Origin: Lineus longissimus
Taxonomy: Eukaryota; Nemertea; Pilidiophora; Heteronemertea; Lineidae
Assembly: GCF_910592395.1 (NCBI RefSeq)
Contig: NC_088320.1
Location: 6,696,001 to 6,760,000, forward strand
Length of the DNA: 64,000 nt
Direction of reading: 5' to 3'
Every line of letters starts with the position of its first letter. Position 1 is the first letter of the stretch. Made by a program: the position numbers and the translations under genes. Shown one piece after another: positions 23,444-36,441 of the stretch. A model generated the notes under the pieces. That model was given only the letters and a program-made list of their open reading frames with translations. It had not been told where the DNA came from and did not search any database.

Positions 23444-25125
23444 GATGTATTTTCCAGTTTTACGGACGTCGATATAGTTTGCTTTACCAAATCCTTAAGC
23501 GATCATTTTCGTTTCGATATCAACAGAATTTTGTTTATGAAGTGTTATCCAACTGTGCGAAATCCTCCAAAGCTGTACATTCACGACCATCATCAGACGT
23601 ATAGGCTGTTCTTCATATCCTAGTATGTTTCGCTGCGGAACAATTTCAAAGACAATGGTTGGGAACTGTTTTGCAGGCGATGACTAGGTGTTAACAGAAG
23701 TAACAGACTCGTATCTTAATGCGCCAACATCATTCATAATTATTTCTCGTCAGATTTCGTTCCAAGAGTACAATCAAGAGTCCGTAAATGTTCAAAATTA
23801 CCGACAGTTCTTAGGAAACTGTCTCAAAAGACAAACTGTCAGTCTGAACAAGCAATCAATTCCTTAATTGAATTCGACCTCGAGTTATAGCTCATTAGGA
23901 AACCATGTGTACGTTATCAAATGCCGTAACGAATAAAGCCACGTTTTGAGAAGTTTAACAGCTTTTATAGCCTCGCCATGCCCTGAGAACCTACGCATGA
24001 CACGTCTTTGTCAGACAGCCGCTTCTCCTCATCACTATGCCCGAATTGCCATAAGATTTATCAATGTTTTGTTCTCCACCAATCTCGTGGCTCTAACGAG
24101 TTGACGGCCATGCGCAGACGGCCCCATTTCCGCAGCTAATTACTTCCGAGGATTTGATTGGTCGGCGGTGTTGTTTATTTCAATTTGCTTGGAGACGATG
24201 TGTGGTCGATGACAAGTGCTAATAGAACGTGATGGTGACTTGAGCAGGTTGCAAGAGAAACTAGGGGAGAGCACGTCACTGGGCGTGGCTAACCAACATT
24301 TTCAGTCAACTCACAGAGTGATTGTCTGTGCTTACCACCTTCCTGGAAGGTCTATAATATTCAGCTCGAATACAGTTTTATTTTCAATCCGAAGTGCGAT
24401 TTGGAAACAGGCAGTGCGCATAAGTCATCGTCGATTGAAATTGAGGTGTCAAACCTATGGGTCAGCTGTCTGCAGAGTCAAAACCCGGAACTTTCTGTCC
24501 CGTTGGGCTTCATCTTGGCGAGCTGATTCGTTCAAGGTGCGTTATTTTAACAGCAACACTACGCTCACTATTCTTACATCATTGGCCGGTTTTTATATGA
24601 GGATTCACGTTGTCACTTGTCCTAGTTTAAGTGTCACGTGTCAGTTGTCACGTGCAGGTCCGTTAATTGACATATCATATATACTTCAAAATATGATATA
24701 ACATGACAAGAGGGTAAAACGTAGTGTCATCCTCTTTGGAAATTAGTCGTTCGTTTTGAAAGCTACATGAAGTAGGGCCGTTTAGACGGGACCAAGACAA
24801 ACCCGACCAGACTAGACCAGATCAGATCGCTCACGACGTCATGAATGACGCATTAATGTCTCGGAATGACGTGAATATGTAGAGCGAACCAGACCGGGCC
24901 AGACGAGATCACATTCGTGCACGTTTACACGACAGAGAGATGACGATGCTGATGCAGAATATGATCGAAATACGAGACAAATACGAGATCTGGGATTCAT
25001 AGTGTAATCAAGATCCGTTTGGTCCGTGTAATCGGTCTTTGTAAGAAATTTCAAGTGCGTGTTACCGTTACTGCAAGACTGGTGCTGTTTTCCACTAGCG
25101 TGACGATATGAACAGTGAAAGGCCG

Positions 25126-25284
25126 GTGTAATGTTTTTGAGTGTTTCTGTTTTTGAGTGTTTCCCCTCATTGTTCGGGAACGCTCAAAAATAGATTGACG
25201 AGTTTTTCTGTGTATCCCCCCTATTGAAAAGTCATGGTCTCTCTAGCTGCCTATTGTTTGGAAACACTGAAAAATGGGGAACAA
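25126..25284. repeat. Dispersed hairpin-bearing repeat, copy 1
   Basis: This copy shares the order TTGAGTGTTTCC, a short loop, GGAAC(G/A)CT, ATAGATTGAC, CTATTGAAAAGTCATGG, CTCTCT(A/G)GCTG and GAAACACT with 47681-47840. The first part folds as a stem (TTTTTGAGTGTTTCCC against GGGAACGCTCAAAAA). Confidence 0.75.
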
Positions 25285-27842
25285 CCACAGATGTTACACC
25301 GGGATCTAGATGGTGAGTTCTCCGCAGTTCCTGAGTACACTACTCCACATAGAAATGCGCGAAATTTATCTTTCAAAAGCGCTTTTAAATGTTGCTGCTC
25401 GCATATCTCAGTCGCCAATGCGAGAAATTTTCACAGAATACGAAACATCATGTCTCCGTAATTTAATCATCAAAATAGATGATATAGATGTATAGTCTAC
25501 CTGAAAAAAGGAACAGTTCGGGTAACTCTCTGGTCGAAAATATGATTGTCGATATAATTCTTCTGAGGTTCTTATTTAATCTTATTCAGTTTTGTTTACA
25601 ACAGATTCTTTAAGAAAGAATCTTATAATATTTGTTTTTTTTTCCAAATGTGTATGTATACGGACCTGAATAAGATCTGAGCTGATAATTCTTCATAAGA
25701 ATAGTGTTTTTTTACATCTGACTTGGAAAATCCCATGTTGAATATGGATACCCCTTCTACCCCTTCTACCCCTGTCAAACAGAAAGAAAAAAAAATCAGT
25801 TTTATGAAACCCTGCACTGACACCCACATCGCTGGAAAAAAACCACCCGCTATTCCTCTTTTTGGATTCTTATTCATGCTATAGTTACAGTTAACAATAT
25901 CCGTCTTTATGCTATTCTCAATGACCGCGAGCGTAGTGGCCTGAGCTGCTTAAAACCACGTGGGCAAGCACAAGGGCACTTCTTAATGATCGTATCATTT
26001 CATCGTGTGCATCAAATCCTTATCATTGTCTAATTAAATTTACTAAGTGTGAACGCGTTGAGAGTCTTCAACTCATTAGGGACGAAGTCCCGCAATAGAT
26101 CACGTGACGCGATGCGACGTGATTTGCTTACGGCGCGTGCGCAACACGTGGCGGTGTTCAATTGCCCGTGTTTAACGAGGTATACTCGGATATAGACCGG
26201 TTTGGGGACAATATGGGCAGTCCAGGGGGTTTCGTTGGCTGGTGTACCCGTCGAGGAAGTTCCCAGATCTAACTGGGCAGTCAGTCGTCCCTCGCACGGC
26301 ACGCTTCGGAAGACGATACGATAAGAAGAGGAAGCGCCGGCATTATCTTTTTATTAAGATATTCCAATTTACAGAAATATCCATCAGAATCCTGGTTTAT
26401 GCAACCATTATGGTGTATTCGCACGGTAACCGTCGCGGCCGCCCGTTGTTATCAATATTTGCTAACATTGCTGGAATACTGTAACATTAACCAATTAATC
26501 AATCATCAATTAATAATATCTGCAGAATAACACTATTATTAAACCGTACCAGCTTTTACTCGAATTTAAGATTACCAAATCAGAAATTACAATTATGCAT
26601 ACTAGATTCATGGCGATAACATTAACTGCATTATATACCTTGCGACAGAAATATATTTGCCAATATTTTCATCTAATTTACACTCTAAAATATAAGAATT
26701 TTTAAAGGTATAGCCAACAGCATCCCGTAGAGCTGATAAATAAAAAGACCTAAAACGTTTTTTAGACTGTGAAAAACCTAAAGAAGGTTCCCCCTGAAAG
26801 TAAATCTCTAGGATTTCCGACAGGGCTGGTTGGACACATTGGAGCAGGGAAATAAAAATGGGGTCGCCGGTGGAGACATGAATCAGATATATACATTCCC
26901 GAGTAAGACCGAATCCGAGCACTCGGGAATGTTCGTGATGTGTATTTGGATCTTCTTCTAAATATACCCGTCACAATCAATATGAAATCAACAATAATGA
27001 AAGACACGTGGTAGTTTATCAATACAAAAATCAAAACAACCTCCTATCGACAAGGACCTTTTCTCATCCAATATAGTAATATTCTTTGTGGGGTTACTCA
27101 ACTCTCCGCATCTATCTCCATCACCATGATAATACAGATAACAATGTATCAGCATGACATCAGAACGCCTTTCTCCTTAAAGTAATCTCATCCCGGCCGT
27201 CCGCCCTTGGTTTTTCCTCATGATACGGATTTAATAATCAAACACCAGATAAGCTATCTTCACTCAGGTAAGTCATTGTTGATAATTGACTCGTTCCGCT
27301 CTTTAGGAAGAGTAAAAATAAAAATGTGTTCCTCATCCCCCCAGATTCTGATCTTGTCGCCGCCCTAAATATAATTATATTTTTGGTAACATTTGTGCAC
27401 CACACTACCTTTTGCATAAGAGCCAGACACCAGCAGCCAACGTCAATCCTTTCGTAAAACATGTATATTCGCATAGCAGATACAGGACATTTCAATGAAC
27501 CAGGCCCCGGCCGACCAGGCATACCAGGAACAGTGAAACCTTCTCTCCAATTAGTTGTTAATGAAACCAATCGACCAATCACTAATGAGATGACGCTGTT
27601 GGTGCGGAGTTATTATTCATTTGCTGCGGGATAGAACATGGCGTCACCTGTTGTTTCTCAGGTATTGTCGTCATAACACTTGACGATTATCCTTTATGTA
27701 CACTTTAATCTGATTCGAGGTATATCCAGCGTCGAAACTCGACCCACTTCCCTGTTTTTTTGAAAAGGAGAAGAAAAAAAACAACATTTTTAACCAGCTA
27801 AGCACTGTCTCGCCGCGCAAAAGAACGGTTTTTGTTTCGTGC

Positions 27843-27905
27843 TAACGATTATGATCGCAGGTCGCGCGCATCGATTGAAATCGCTCGTTTGCGGGCGCTT
27901 TACGG
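27843..27905. repeat. Partial copy of the GCGATC-rich element
   Basis: GATTATGATCGCAGGTC followed by AATCGCTCGTTTGCGGGCGC resembles 7978-8035 in the channel gene. Only one end of the element is present. Confidence 0.55.
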
Positions 27906-29049
27906 TTTAAACAGGTGCTTTGATTGGCGTTATTGTCGGAAAAATCGTCATTAAATTGTTATAATTAGCTTCATTGCCAAGACAAGCACCAGTGTCCTTT
28001 GTCTCCTGTCGGCCCGAGAACGTGGTAACTCCGCGAAAGGGTATACTCCGCCGGACTGTGCTACTCTCACACGAGACAAGGTGGTCCTTGCTGCACGGGC
28101 ATGCCGGGCTTAGCCCAAAGGCTTAGGAGCTACGTACCATTCATATAATAGACGGCAGTAAGACGCGCCACAGAAGATATACTTTTCAGTTAGGTTAGGT
28201 TAGGTTGAACAAGCAGGTAAACGTGGGTAAGGTATGCAAACATGAAGTTGTTTTAAAAACGACATGTCTGTACTTGATTTTCGTAAGCTAGAGCTTGAAA
28301 TCTCGCAGGGGTTCTAGCATCAACTTCAGTTTTTATTTGATCTTTTGTTCTTGAAACCATTGGACAACAATAGTTTCCTCAGGCAATAGTTATGAGCGCT
28401 GAATTGCATCCAATGTCATGAATGTGTCCTCAGATTTTGACGGCACCATCAAATTAAATGCCGTCGATTTTTGTTGTACCCAAAGTAGACCAAGAACATA
28501 TGGTTTTACAGGCATGCAACTGCCGTAGAAGCTTAACATCAGTATTACGTCTCCTGAAGTCTGAAGAAAGACGTACGAAACAGCACCCCAGGCTTGCATG
28601 GATGCATAACTGCAGGAAATAATCTATGCGTGCGCGTGAAAACATCACCTGCTGGCGCACCGACAAATCAACATCAACGAAGACATAATTAACGGGATGT
28701 CAATGGGAGGCCATCCTCAGTCATCGGAATCAAGAGAGCAAGCTCATCCACACGAAGCCGTAATTAAACCCATTATCTGGTTAAGTGACCAAAAACAGTT
28801 GAGCTTACGGGGAATAGTCAATACATGTAACCAGATAGCGCTTTTTGATGGCTGAGTTTGTCTTTGTATGTCGACTAACACCTGACGAACTCCCCGGATG
28901 CTCTGATGAAAATGACTTCATTATTGTGATTTAGGTAATGAAATAAGAACACATTTAGAGCAGATCGGGAAGTCCATGTGCCATTTGAACACGATTTGAT
29001 TAAGGGTTGACCACATGCACCACGACCATTTTGGCTAGAACTTAAAATC

Positions 29050-29180
29050 CTAGAATTCTTTCAAAATGAGATTAGAGTTATATTCTTAAAAGAATCTCGT
29101 AACGAATGTACATATTCATTTACACGGAACTGAACAATATCATAAATACGCATCTCATCATGATTTTCGACCAAGGCAAA
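29050..29180. repeat. Short dispersed AAGAATCT/ATTTTCGACC repeat
   Basis: Repeated AAGAATCT-like words are followed by ATTTTCGACC at 29163-29172. The same end word occurs at 48704-48713 and 61502-61511, and its reverse complement at 25532-25541. Confidence 0.5.
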
Positions 29181-29956
29181 GCTATCGCCCCCACATGCAC
29201 GCGTGCATCGTGCACACAGAGCATTCAAGAGACACAATACAATAATACCAGAATGACCATAATAAAATCATACCCCATTATAATCAACATATCATCAGCT
29301 GACCATGACATCAAAGAACCCTATAACAACAGTGATTGTGCTTCAATTAAAAGGCATCCTTGATATACATGCGCGCGCGAAATAGAGTCATTCACGCATC
29401 CTCCCATCTCAATTTCTTTGAATATCCCTCTATTAGAACGGCCATTATGTTTAATTCCCGCATGCCGATCTCCCGGCTTTGTGCGTGTTATCAATCCTTC
29501 AGTCTTAGAGTTGACGGTCACCACCAGTACCTCGGCATGAATTCTCCATACTCAGATAAAGAAAACAAACTAGCACTCAAAGAGTGTAAAGTGGACGACA
29601 TCACAATGCGCCCATCTCACGATGAGTGAGACCGCTTGAGGTCATGTCATGGCCACAATTGAAGTGCAGGTTCTTGGCCCCCACGATTTTAATACGACTT
29701 CAGTGCTCTAATAATGACATTGATGCGTGATGTCCTGGATGGTATCCCTTTGTGGGGTCTGACAATGATTCGACCAGCTAAGGACCAATTCAAGATGGTG
29801 CGAGATCAGGTTCGGCCGCAAGGTCTTACATTTAGCTTGCGCCCCACTCGAGTGATGAACGTATTCACTTTAGGTTTAATTTTTGACCCAAAGGACGACG
29901 TGTCATGTATGACGACGATTACGTACATGTAGCCTGCTGGTGGGACAACCAATACC

Positions 29957-30343
29957 TCATTTTCGACACAACCACGGTGGGTAAATGTATTGGTTTATAC
30001 CTTTGCAACACAATAGAAACAAGGCCCTCCCATTACAGTGTTGGAGGGGTACAATCTGATAAAAATACTTGTAATAAATGCGGTCATTACGCCCTACAAA
30101 ATGAACTAATCTTTTGTATGTTTCTTTTGTGTCGTCATTTCCTCTCCAGGTAAGCACGTATTTCCGAGACCAATACTGGGTTTCATTTGTTTCGCGAAGT
30201 GTAATTTCCGAAGAAGTAAATGCTGGCCGGGGTACTGGCCGGGACACTGGCCGGGGTTTCGCACTATTCGAGTCACTCGTGGAAAGAATTGATATCGTAA
30301 TGATAATCGCAGTACACCATATACAAGCCACGACATCGGTCAT
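29957..30343 (-). other. Possible small secreted protein or first exon
   Basis: A 128-codon frame on the minus strand begins with a signal-like stretch (MTDVVACIWCTAIIITISIL), then a Pro/Arg micro-repeat (RPVSRPVPRP) coded by a three-fold GGCCGGGG-type DNA repeat, and then a hydrophilic part with one N-glycosylation sequon. No known domain and no convincing splice partner were found, so it may be chance. Confidence 0.2.
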
Positions 30344-30993
30344 ACACTGCTGATAACGTTCTTTCTGAAGAGATTTCTACCTGCCAATTGTCCCTTTGTT
30401 ACTGTTGTTAATATGGTTCAACTGAAAAAAAGTCTAGATCAACAGAGAATCACGAGATCGAAGGCAACAAATGGAATATGACGCTTTTCGAAGCGACCAA
30501 TCAATACGAAATTTTATTCGTTTATTTTTCGTCTGGTAATTGTGTCGCGATTTCTCGGTTGATTACGGACAGGGAAATGATTGAATCATGATTATAGACT
30601 GAATCTACAAACCTCCGTGTGGTCTTTAAAGCTGAGTGAATCAGCTGGTGAATCAGCTGACGACACTGCCATTGACCAAGACTTTTCAAAAAGTACACAG
30701 GCCTTACAATTAAGAGAAGCAAGACTTTGGCCATTATCAATGACGGCAGCTGTCCAGATAATCCACCCCGAACCTGTTTGATTCAGTTCTTATAGATTTT
30801 TCCATCAATATGTCTCGGGGGGGGGGGCCCTGGCACGTGGTGTTTGCTAATAACCAGAGGTAGTTTTGTTAGTTAGTACTGTCACGAGGAGGGATATCAT
30901 AAATCGAATAGTGTTATTCTTTGTAATTGTGCGGGATGGTAGAATCAAAATATTTGTGACGCAAATTGACCACAGGGGCGCTATGCGCATTGG

Positions 30994-31001
30994 TATATAA
31001 A
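30994..31001 (+). promoter_or_regulatory. TATA box of the small secreted peptide gene
   Basis: TATATAAA lies about 30 bases before the likely start of a non-coding first exon, which ends at a consensus donor CAG/GTACGC (31076/31077). The next exon starts after TTTCAG at 31413, four bases before the ATG. Confidence 0.65.
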
Positions 31002-31083
31002 GGCGTTGTCCCATTCATTCGCAAATATTTTGTTAATCAACAGCCACACTTTTTGACAGAGCAAAGGAAACCTCAGGTACGCC

Positions 31084-31170
31084 CCAATTTTTACCGAATT
31101 TCATATAGTGTTCCAATTTTTACCGAATTTCAAATAGTGTTCCAATTTTTACCGAATTTCAAATACTAGT
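31084..31170. repeat. 29-bp tandem repeat, three copies
   Basis: The unit CCAATTTTTACCGAATTTCA followed by (T/A)ATAGTGTT is repeated three times at the start of the 5'-UTR intron of the secreted peptide gene. Confidence 0.9.
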
Positions 31171-31416
31171 AGTGCATTTTAAAAAGCGGGCCATTTGCTT
31201 TTTCGCTTAGTTTTACAATGTTTGTCGCACTTCTCATATCTAATTTGGGGGCGACGTTTAAACTTGGTTAAAAAGACCTCGGGAAGAGGAAGAGTGTCGA
31301 TATGTGATCGGAAGGTCAGCCCGGGCTAGAGGCATAGCTGGTGCTCTTCTCAGTCAGTCTAACACGATTGTCTATCAATATAATGTCCAAGAGTCCGTTT
31401 TTGTCCTTTCAGCCGA

Positions 31417-31710
31417 ATGATGAAGCTGACATACGCATGTTTCTTGTTGGTTGCTATCGCTATCGCTATCGCAACCTACCCGGTTGATGCGCGTCGGGGT
31501 GCACGTCCTCGTTCAAACCAGTGCTGCAAAACGGTCCCAGCCACATGTTCCAAAGGTTTTGTAACACGTAACCGGCGGTGTTGCAAACTGAATCCAACTT
31601 TATGTCCCGAAGGTCCAAAGAAGGGCAAGAAGGGCAAGAAGGGCAAGAGAGGTAACAAGGGCAAGGGCAAGAAGGGTAACAATGGCAAGGGCAAAAAGAA
31701 TGGTCAATAG
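31417..31710 (+). CDS. Small secreted peptide with two CCKxxPxxC motifs and a Gly/Lys tail
   Basis: 97 residues coded in one exon. The gene structure is a TATA box at 30994, a non-coding exon to 31076, an intron of 336 bp, then this exon from 31413. A strong signal peptide (MMKLTYACFLLVAIAIAIA, cleavage near VDA) is followed by a six-cysteine domain. That domain is an internal duplication, CCKTVPATC at residues 36-44 and CCKLNPTLC at residues 55-63. The tail of about 30 residues is only Gly, Lys, Asn, Arg and Gln, in GKKGK-type repeats. The protein is very basic. I know no family with this layout. Roles in matrix or mineral binding, adhesion or antimicrobial defence are guesses from charge and secretion. 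A possible AATAAA is at 32239-32244. Confidence 0.75.
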   Translation: MMKLTYACFLLVAIAIAIATYPVDARRGARPRSNQCCKTVPATCSKGFVTRNRRCCKLNPTLCPEGPKKGKKGKKGKRGNKGKGKKGNNGKGKKNGQ

Positions 31711-33657
31711 GGCAATTCGAGTCGAAGCAATGGATCTCGTTGTGGCAACAGGTAGATAAGTACAATGAAATTCCCGGCATGATTACCTACTGAATGTTAA
31801 AATTCTGTGTCTCAATTTGTTGTGAGGTGTTTTTTTACGTCTAATATTGTATAGCATACAAATACATTACATGTACATGTATGTGTAAACTGTAAAATAT
31901 GGATGTCGAGCAAAATCAATGTCACATAACTTATTACTAAGACATGCGTAGCCTTTTGAGCCCAGCACTGGCACGACTTCTAAATCAGTTTTTGAATCTA
32001 TACTTAATTCTTAGCCCTATTCCTAGAATTTCTTGTAACAAGTATGACCTTGCTCATTTCAAAGTCAAAATAGGCGATAGTTGTCAATGGTGGCTCGAAA
32101 CGCAACAGCGATTCATGATAATTCTGATGTTGTAAACATTCTAAAAAAAACATACACGATTTTTGTCATTATCTTTATTTGACATCGAATGTATAATCAA
32201 TGAAATATTCTGCCGTCATGCAAGGCTCATTGCTATAGAATAAAAAGCCATGACTGTAAGCACGATTTACTAACCGCGCACGTTACCTTGACACACATAT
32301 TGATGGACGAATTATATCAATGCATCCAGAAAGGCAAAGCATCTTCGTCATTTTTCAAGGAACATTTCGAACTTGAATTCTCAGAGAAAACTATTAAGTC
32401 AATGTTTTATGTATAACGTACGTGTAAAACAAGCATGTCTTACCATTATTTGTTGATATCAAGATGTACTGATACAATTATTATGTAATTTCAAACAGAC
32501 TCTGAAAACTCTGAAAATGAGCAACACTGCATGTTTGATATTCTGCGTGCCGAGTATAATAAATTGATATTAGAATGAATTAACGCGCCGTTTTACTGAC
32601 TCGTTTACTGAGTTTTCTACACAATTTTTGTGTTGGGTTTAACGGTCTTCGACAAATGAACAAAAAACTTTGTAAAAAAAAAAGTCTGTGGTTTTTCCTG
32701 AAAAAATTTAGGAAACACCTTAAAGGAGGACACTGGTTTCTGTGACACTGGTGGGCATAACGGAATGGACACGGAGATATGAGTTCTTAGTGTTGGCAAT
32801 CACATATCATCTGCTTTTTCTCAATAGAAAGCAGTCATTTACCAGAAAAGCCTCATCCTGACGAGTAAAATATGATGAAGGAATCAACATAGAGATGGAA
32901 TTCATTTTCCTAAAGTTCATTTCGAAATGTCACAGTTAATGACAATTGAAAATCCACTGCCCTCCTAAAACACAGATGGAGTTTTCACCGCCTACACTCC
33001 CGATCATCATGCAATGCCATCAATTCATACCCATCAAATTGTGACAGATCAAATTACTGATCAAATGAGCATAATTAGGTCCAGGCGATTCAATTAAAAT
33101 TTTCTGGCATTTGCAGAATTTAATTATCGGTAATCCATGATAAATTTGGAACTGGACTCACCACTCAAATTCAAAATATCGTAGAAAATGTCGCGATAAC
33201 CGTTAAAAAAATAATTCTACTGCTTAGTAGTCAAATATTTTTCAAGATACGAGGGGCACAATCGGAATTGGCGATGATGACCAAGCAAAAAAATATCAAT
33301 GGAATCGACGTCACGTCTTTCATTTTTATACCAAAATTGACACAAATGATCTATTTTGCGGGACGACATCAACTTTAACCTTGTAGATCGTTTTGTTACC
33401 TGATAGCATCAGTTATCTGTCAGTGCCTTTGGACACAGCGCATTTGGGATCAGGAATTGACCGAACAGTTGTAGCATCAGGTATGGATTAGTTCATACTT
33501 GGTACAAAATGTGGTATTGATAAAATCGAAATCAGCCGTCTTTCGCAGTTAAACTAATGGAATGGCTTTAAAATCGTTGACAACTGAGGACAAAAACAAA
33601 TCAAGAACATAAACTATCGTCTTTTTATAACTTTGATACATGTTTCTTGACAATCTT

Positions 33658-35356
33658 AACAAGAGGCCCAAGGGCCTGGCGCTCAGCTGAGTTAATATCA
33701 TTAATATCTTCCCGGTGTTTAGTTCATTATGCATGAAATGGCATGCTCCATGGTATTTGATATCCTTTTGCGTTCACTACGGTACCAACGTTTTTGGTTG
33801 ACATAATTATGCCACTGTTCATTCCTCAATCCTGACCATAATTCGGGTGAAATCATCGTATGAAAATATTTACCGAAACATGAAGTTTCGGCCATGAATG
33901 AGGATACTCATTGTCATAGCCTCGTTTACAAGTACGAAGTATTTTCCCGCGAATATTCAAAACTGCTTGGCTCCTTGCCAGTTAAATATCATGTGACTAT
34001 ACACAAAATAGAAAACTTTGATGGAAATTGTAAATCATTTTTTTATCTATCAGGGGAAACAAGCTGATGATGATCAAATAAATCATTCATGAGAAATCGT
34101 TTTGTTGCTGAAGCTTGCATGACGAAGTTAATGCTAAACCTTTTCTTGTGCTCTACTGCGCCACCGTAGTTTTCTATTTAGACCAGCGATGACGTCATTT
34201 CTGGTGATTCCCTACGTTGTCCAATGAGCGCTTTTTAAAATGTGCCATTTGGTATTGTACAGTATGCAATGTATTTTTTCAGCGCTGCCAGTTGCCGAAC
34301 AGAATGCCGTAGCTCCCTCAATTTCCAATCAATTTTTATGGGAGTGACATTTTTGTATTGCTTAGAATGTCTACTTTTTACCCATGAAAGAATCGTAGAA
34401 CTAAAACATAATAGGCGAACAGAATCATGCCGATTCACTGCACATACTGTGGGAATTCTCCACTTCAAAATACATCGGCGATGTCATCGCGAACAGAGCA
34501 TGCACTTCCGATATCGTTTTCACAGAAATGTGGCAAAATTTTCAAGAACTAATTTCTGAATTTAGTCCCTAAAGACCTTATGACTACCACTGAAACGATC
34601 TAGTGATAATATCGCCCACCAGACTACTTTTTAAGCAGAAAATTGGGTACTTGAGTGTCATTGAGCTCCAAGATTATTGCACATGGCGTAAACAACATCC
34701 CACCATTTTGTCTCTGCTTCGGTATTTCGTACGCCGCTTATAATGCACCTTCCCAATTAAAACCAACATAATGAGGCCTTACATCGTTGATTGAATAGGA
34801 ACACCACACAAAACACAATAAAGTGGGGGTACAATCGATTACGAAGCTGAAGTGAACAGTGATTTATTCCTATAGAGCTACTGCTTTTGTTGTGTAGCTG
34901 CCATGTTTTGAGAACTGGCAAATAGGAGACTTCATTGATGGCTGACGTCATCGGGCGGGAATTTGAATCAGCAGAAATAATTAAAAGGCAGGTAGCGCCC
35001 TCTCCTGTTAAAATTTTGAACTTTTTCTCAATAAAATAGATTTTCAAGAATTTTATCTTAATATTAGAGCATATTTCGACTAATTCTGCTGCTCCTAGGC
35101 CGATATAGGCCAGTTTCCTTCATGCACTCTCGCTCGCAGGAAGTAGGTCGAATGGCGACAAATTTTGTTTTGAAAGTAGAGTTTGACCAGAAGTATCCAG
35201 AAATGCAAAATTGAAGTCTCTAGGTCTTACGGTTACAAAATGTGCACCATGGGTTTAACGGACGGATGGATGGATGGATGGATGGATGGATGGATGGATG
35301 GACAGACGGACGCCACTGAACAACTTATTTGACAAGCTCGGCTGACTTAGTCAGCT
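33658..35356. mobile_element. Lophotrochozoan-type element with GAGGCCC...GGGCC and CAGCTGAGCTAAAAA ends
   Basis: The left end reads AACAAGAGGCCCAAGGGCCT followed by CTCAGCTGAG. The right end has a GGAT/GGAC array, GACGGACGCC, and GTCAGCTGAGCTAAAAA. From memory, repeats with AAGAGGCCCATGGGCC starts and GGTGAGCTAAAAA ends are abundant in bivalves and related phyla; this copy has the same plan. The interior has no recognisable protein. A truncated second copy sits at 42958-43095. Treating the two ends as one element is inference. Confidence 0.5.
35264..35301. repeat. (GGAT)n microsatellite
   Basis: About nine GGAT units, part of the right end of the larger element. A shorter related run occurs at 43015-43033 in the second copy. 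Confidence 0.9.
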
Positions 35357-36441
35357 GAGCTAAAAAAGCAGCCAGATAAACAAATTCCCACAGAGCGTTG
35401 ACAAGCAATGCCCAAGTTCTCAAAGAGTCTTCCAACAATCTATCCACATCGAGTGGTTCAAATCTACACGACATGATCTTCAGATAAATCGACGATGTTT
35501 AACCCTCCAGTGACTGGGAAAAAATATACTACAGGCCGGACATACGATACAGTCATCCAAACAGCTTCGGAGAATGTTAATATCTTCTGACAATCTCCAG
35601 CGCTACGGTCCGAAAGTTAAAGTCATTGGTCAACGAAACTTCCGATCGACGTTTTGGCGAGTTCCATCATTCCGCCGAATAACCCCAGGCAAATTTATCC
35701 AATTTAATAAACATCATAACCGATAATGATTGCCCTTACTAGAGGCAAGATGTCCGATTCATTTGATCAATGATGCAACTCAAAGCTAGCCAAGGAAATA
35801 GCCGATACTTCATATAGAAAAACTATAACCCCAAACACGAACTCTTGATGCGCCATTAGGCGGTGTAGCGTCAAACATCGGAGCGGTGTAGCGACAACTG
35901 TACATGCCCGTGTAACCAGAATGTTCATCTTAACACTCTCTTTTATTAATCGATTACCGAATGGGACAGTTGCAAAAAATGCTGGCGGTAAAAAGACCAG
36001 TGTTTAAAAAATGCATGAAAACCCCATGATTTCTTCCATTTTTGGTTTGATTAGAAAAGTATATTGTAAACAGTCCTCAGTTATTGAACGATACATTGTA
36101 AAACATAATCGTTGGGCTTCCTACAGCCCAATTCCAATAAGTGTCTAGAATATTTGACAAATGTACATATGACTATATATCGAGAAACAATACAAACAGA
36201 GCCTCCAGTGTCACACGGACGAACTACAAATGCGACCAAAATCAAAGAATGCTCTTTGCGGCAGCAGGTTGACGAGCAGAAGACGCTAAACCTGATGGCA
36301 GCAACAAATACATCATTCAATGTATTGATGGACGATATGCCTGGACCGGGTTGATATGGACATGGTGTGTTTTTTTCTGCATATCGTAACCGACGTGTAG
36401 AGCTGAAGGGACGAAGACCGATGGTTTGAGGCAGCGTTAGT

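Larger units (their letters stand above)
23444..30993. other. Non-genic interval upstream of the homeobox gene
   Basis: No gene family is recognisable. Contents: a 161-codon open frame at 24216-24701 without motifs, likely chance; a hairpin-bearing dispersed repeat at 25126-25284; copies of a short AAGAATCTT/TTTTCGACC repeat at 25532-25635 (inverted) and 29050-29180; part of a GCGATC-rich element at 27843-27905; a TTAGG-like triplet near 28190; a GGCCGGGG micro-repeat near 30217-30256; and a G run near 30820. Part of it probably serves as regulatory DNA for the homeobox gene, but I see no specific element. Confidence 0.5.

Noticed and set aside
24216-24701. 161-codon + strand open frame upstream of the homeobox gene
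   Set aside because: No motif, mixed composition and no splice partners. It may be chance or regulatory DNA; not called as a gene.
24776-25036. Possible inverted-repeat element (GGCCGTTTAGACGGGACCA against TGGTCCGTGTAATCGGTC)
   Set aside because: The end match is only partial over about 20 bases and the interior gives no further support.
26608-26922. 104-codon minus-strand frame
   Set aside because: It reads somewhat like protein but is AT-driven. No family or consensus splice sites in the right phase were seen.
28189-28206. TTAGG-like repeat resembling arthropod telomere sequence
   Set aside because: Only about three units, isolated in ordinary spacer DNA. Not evidence of a telomere.
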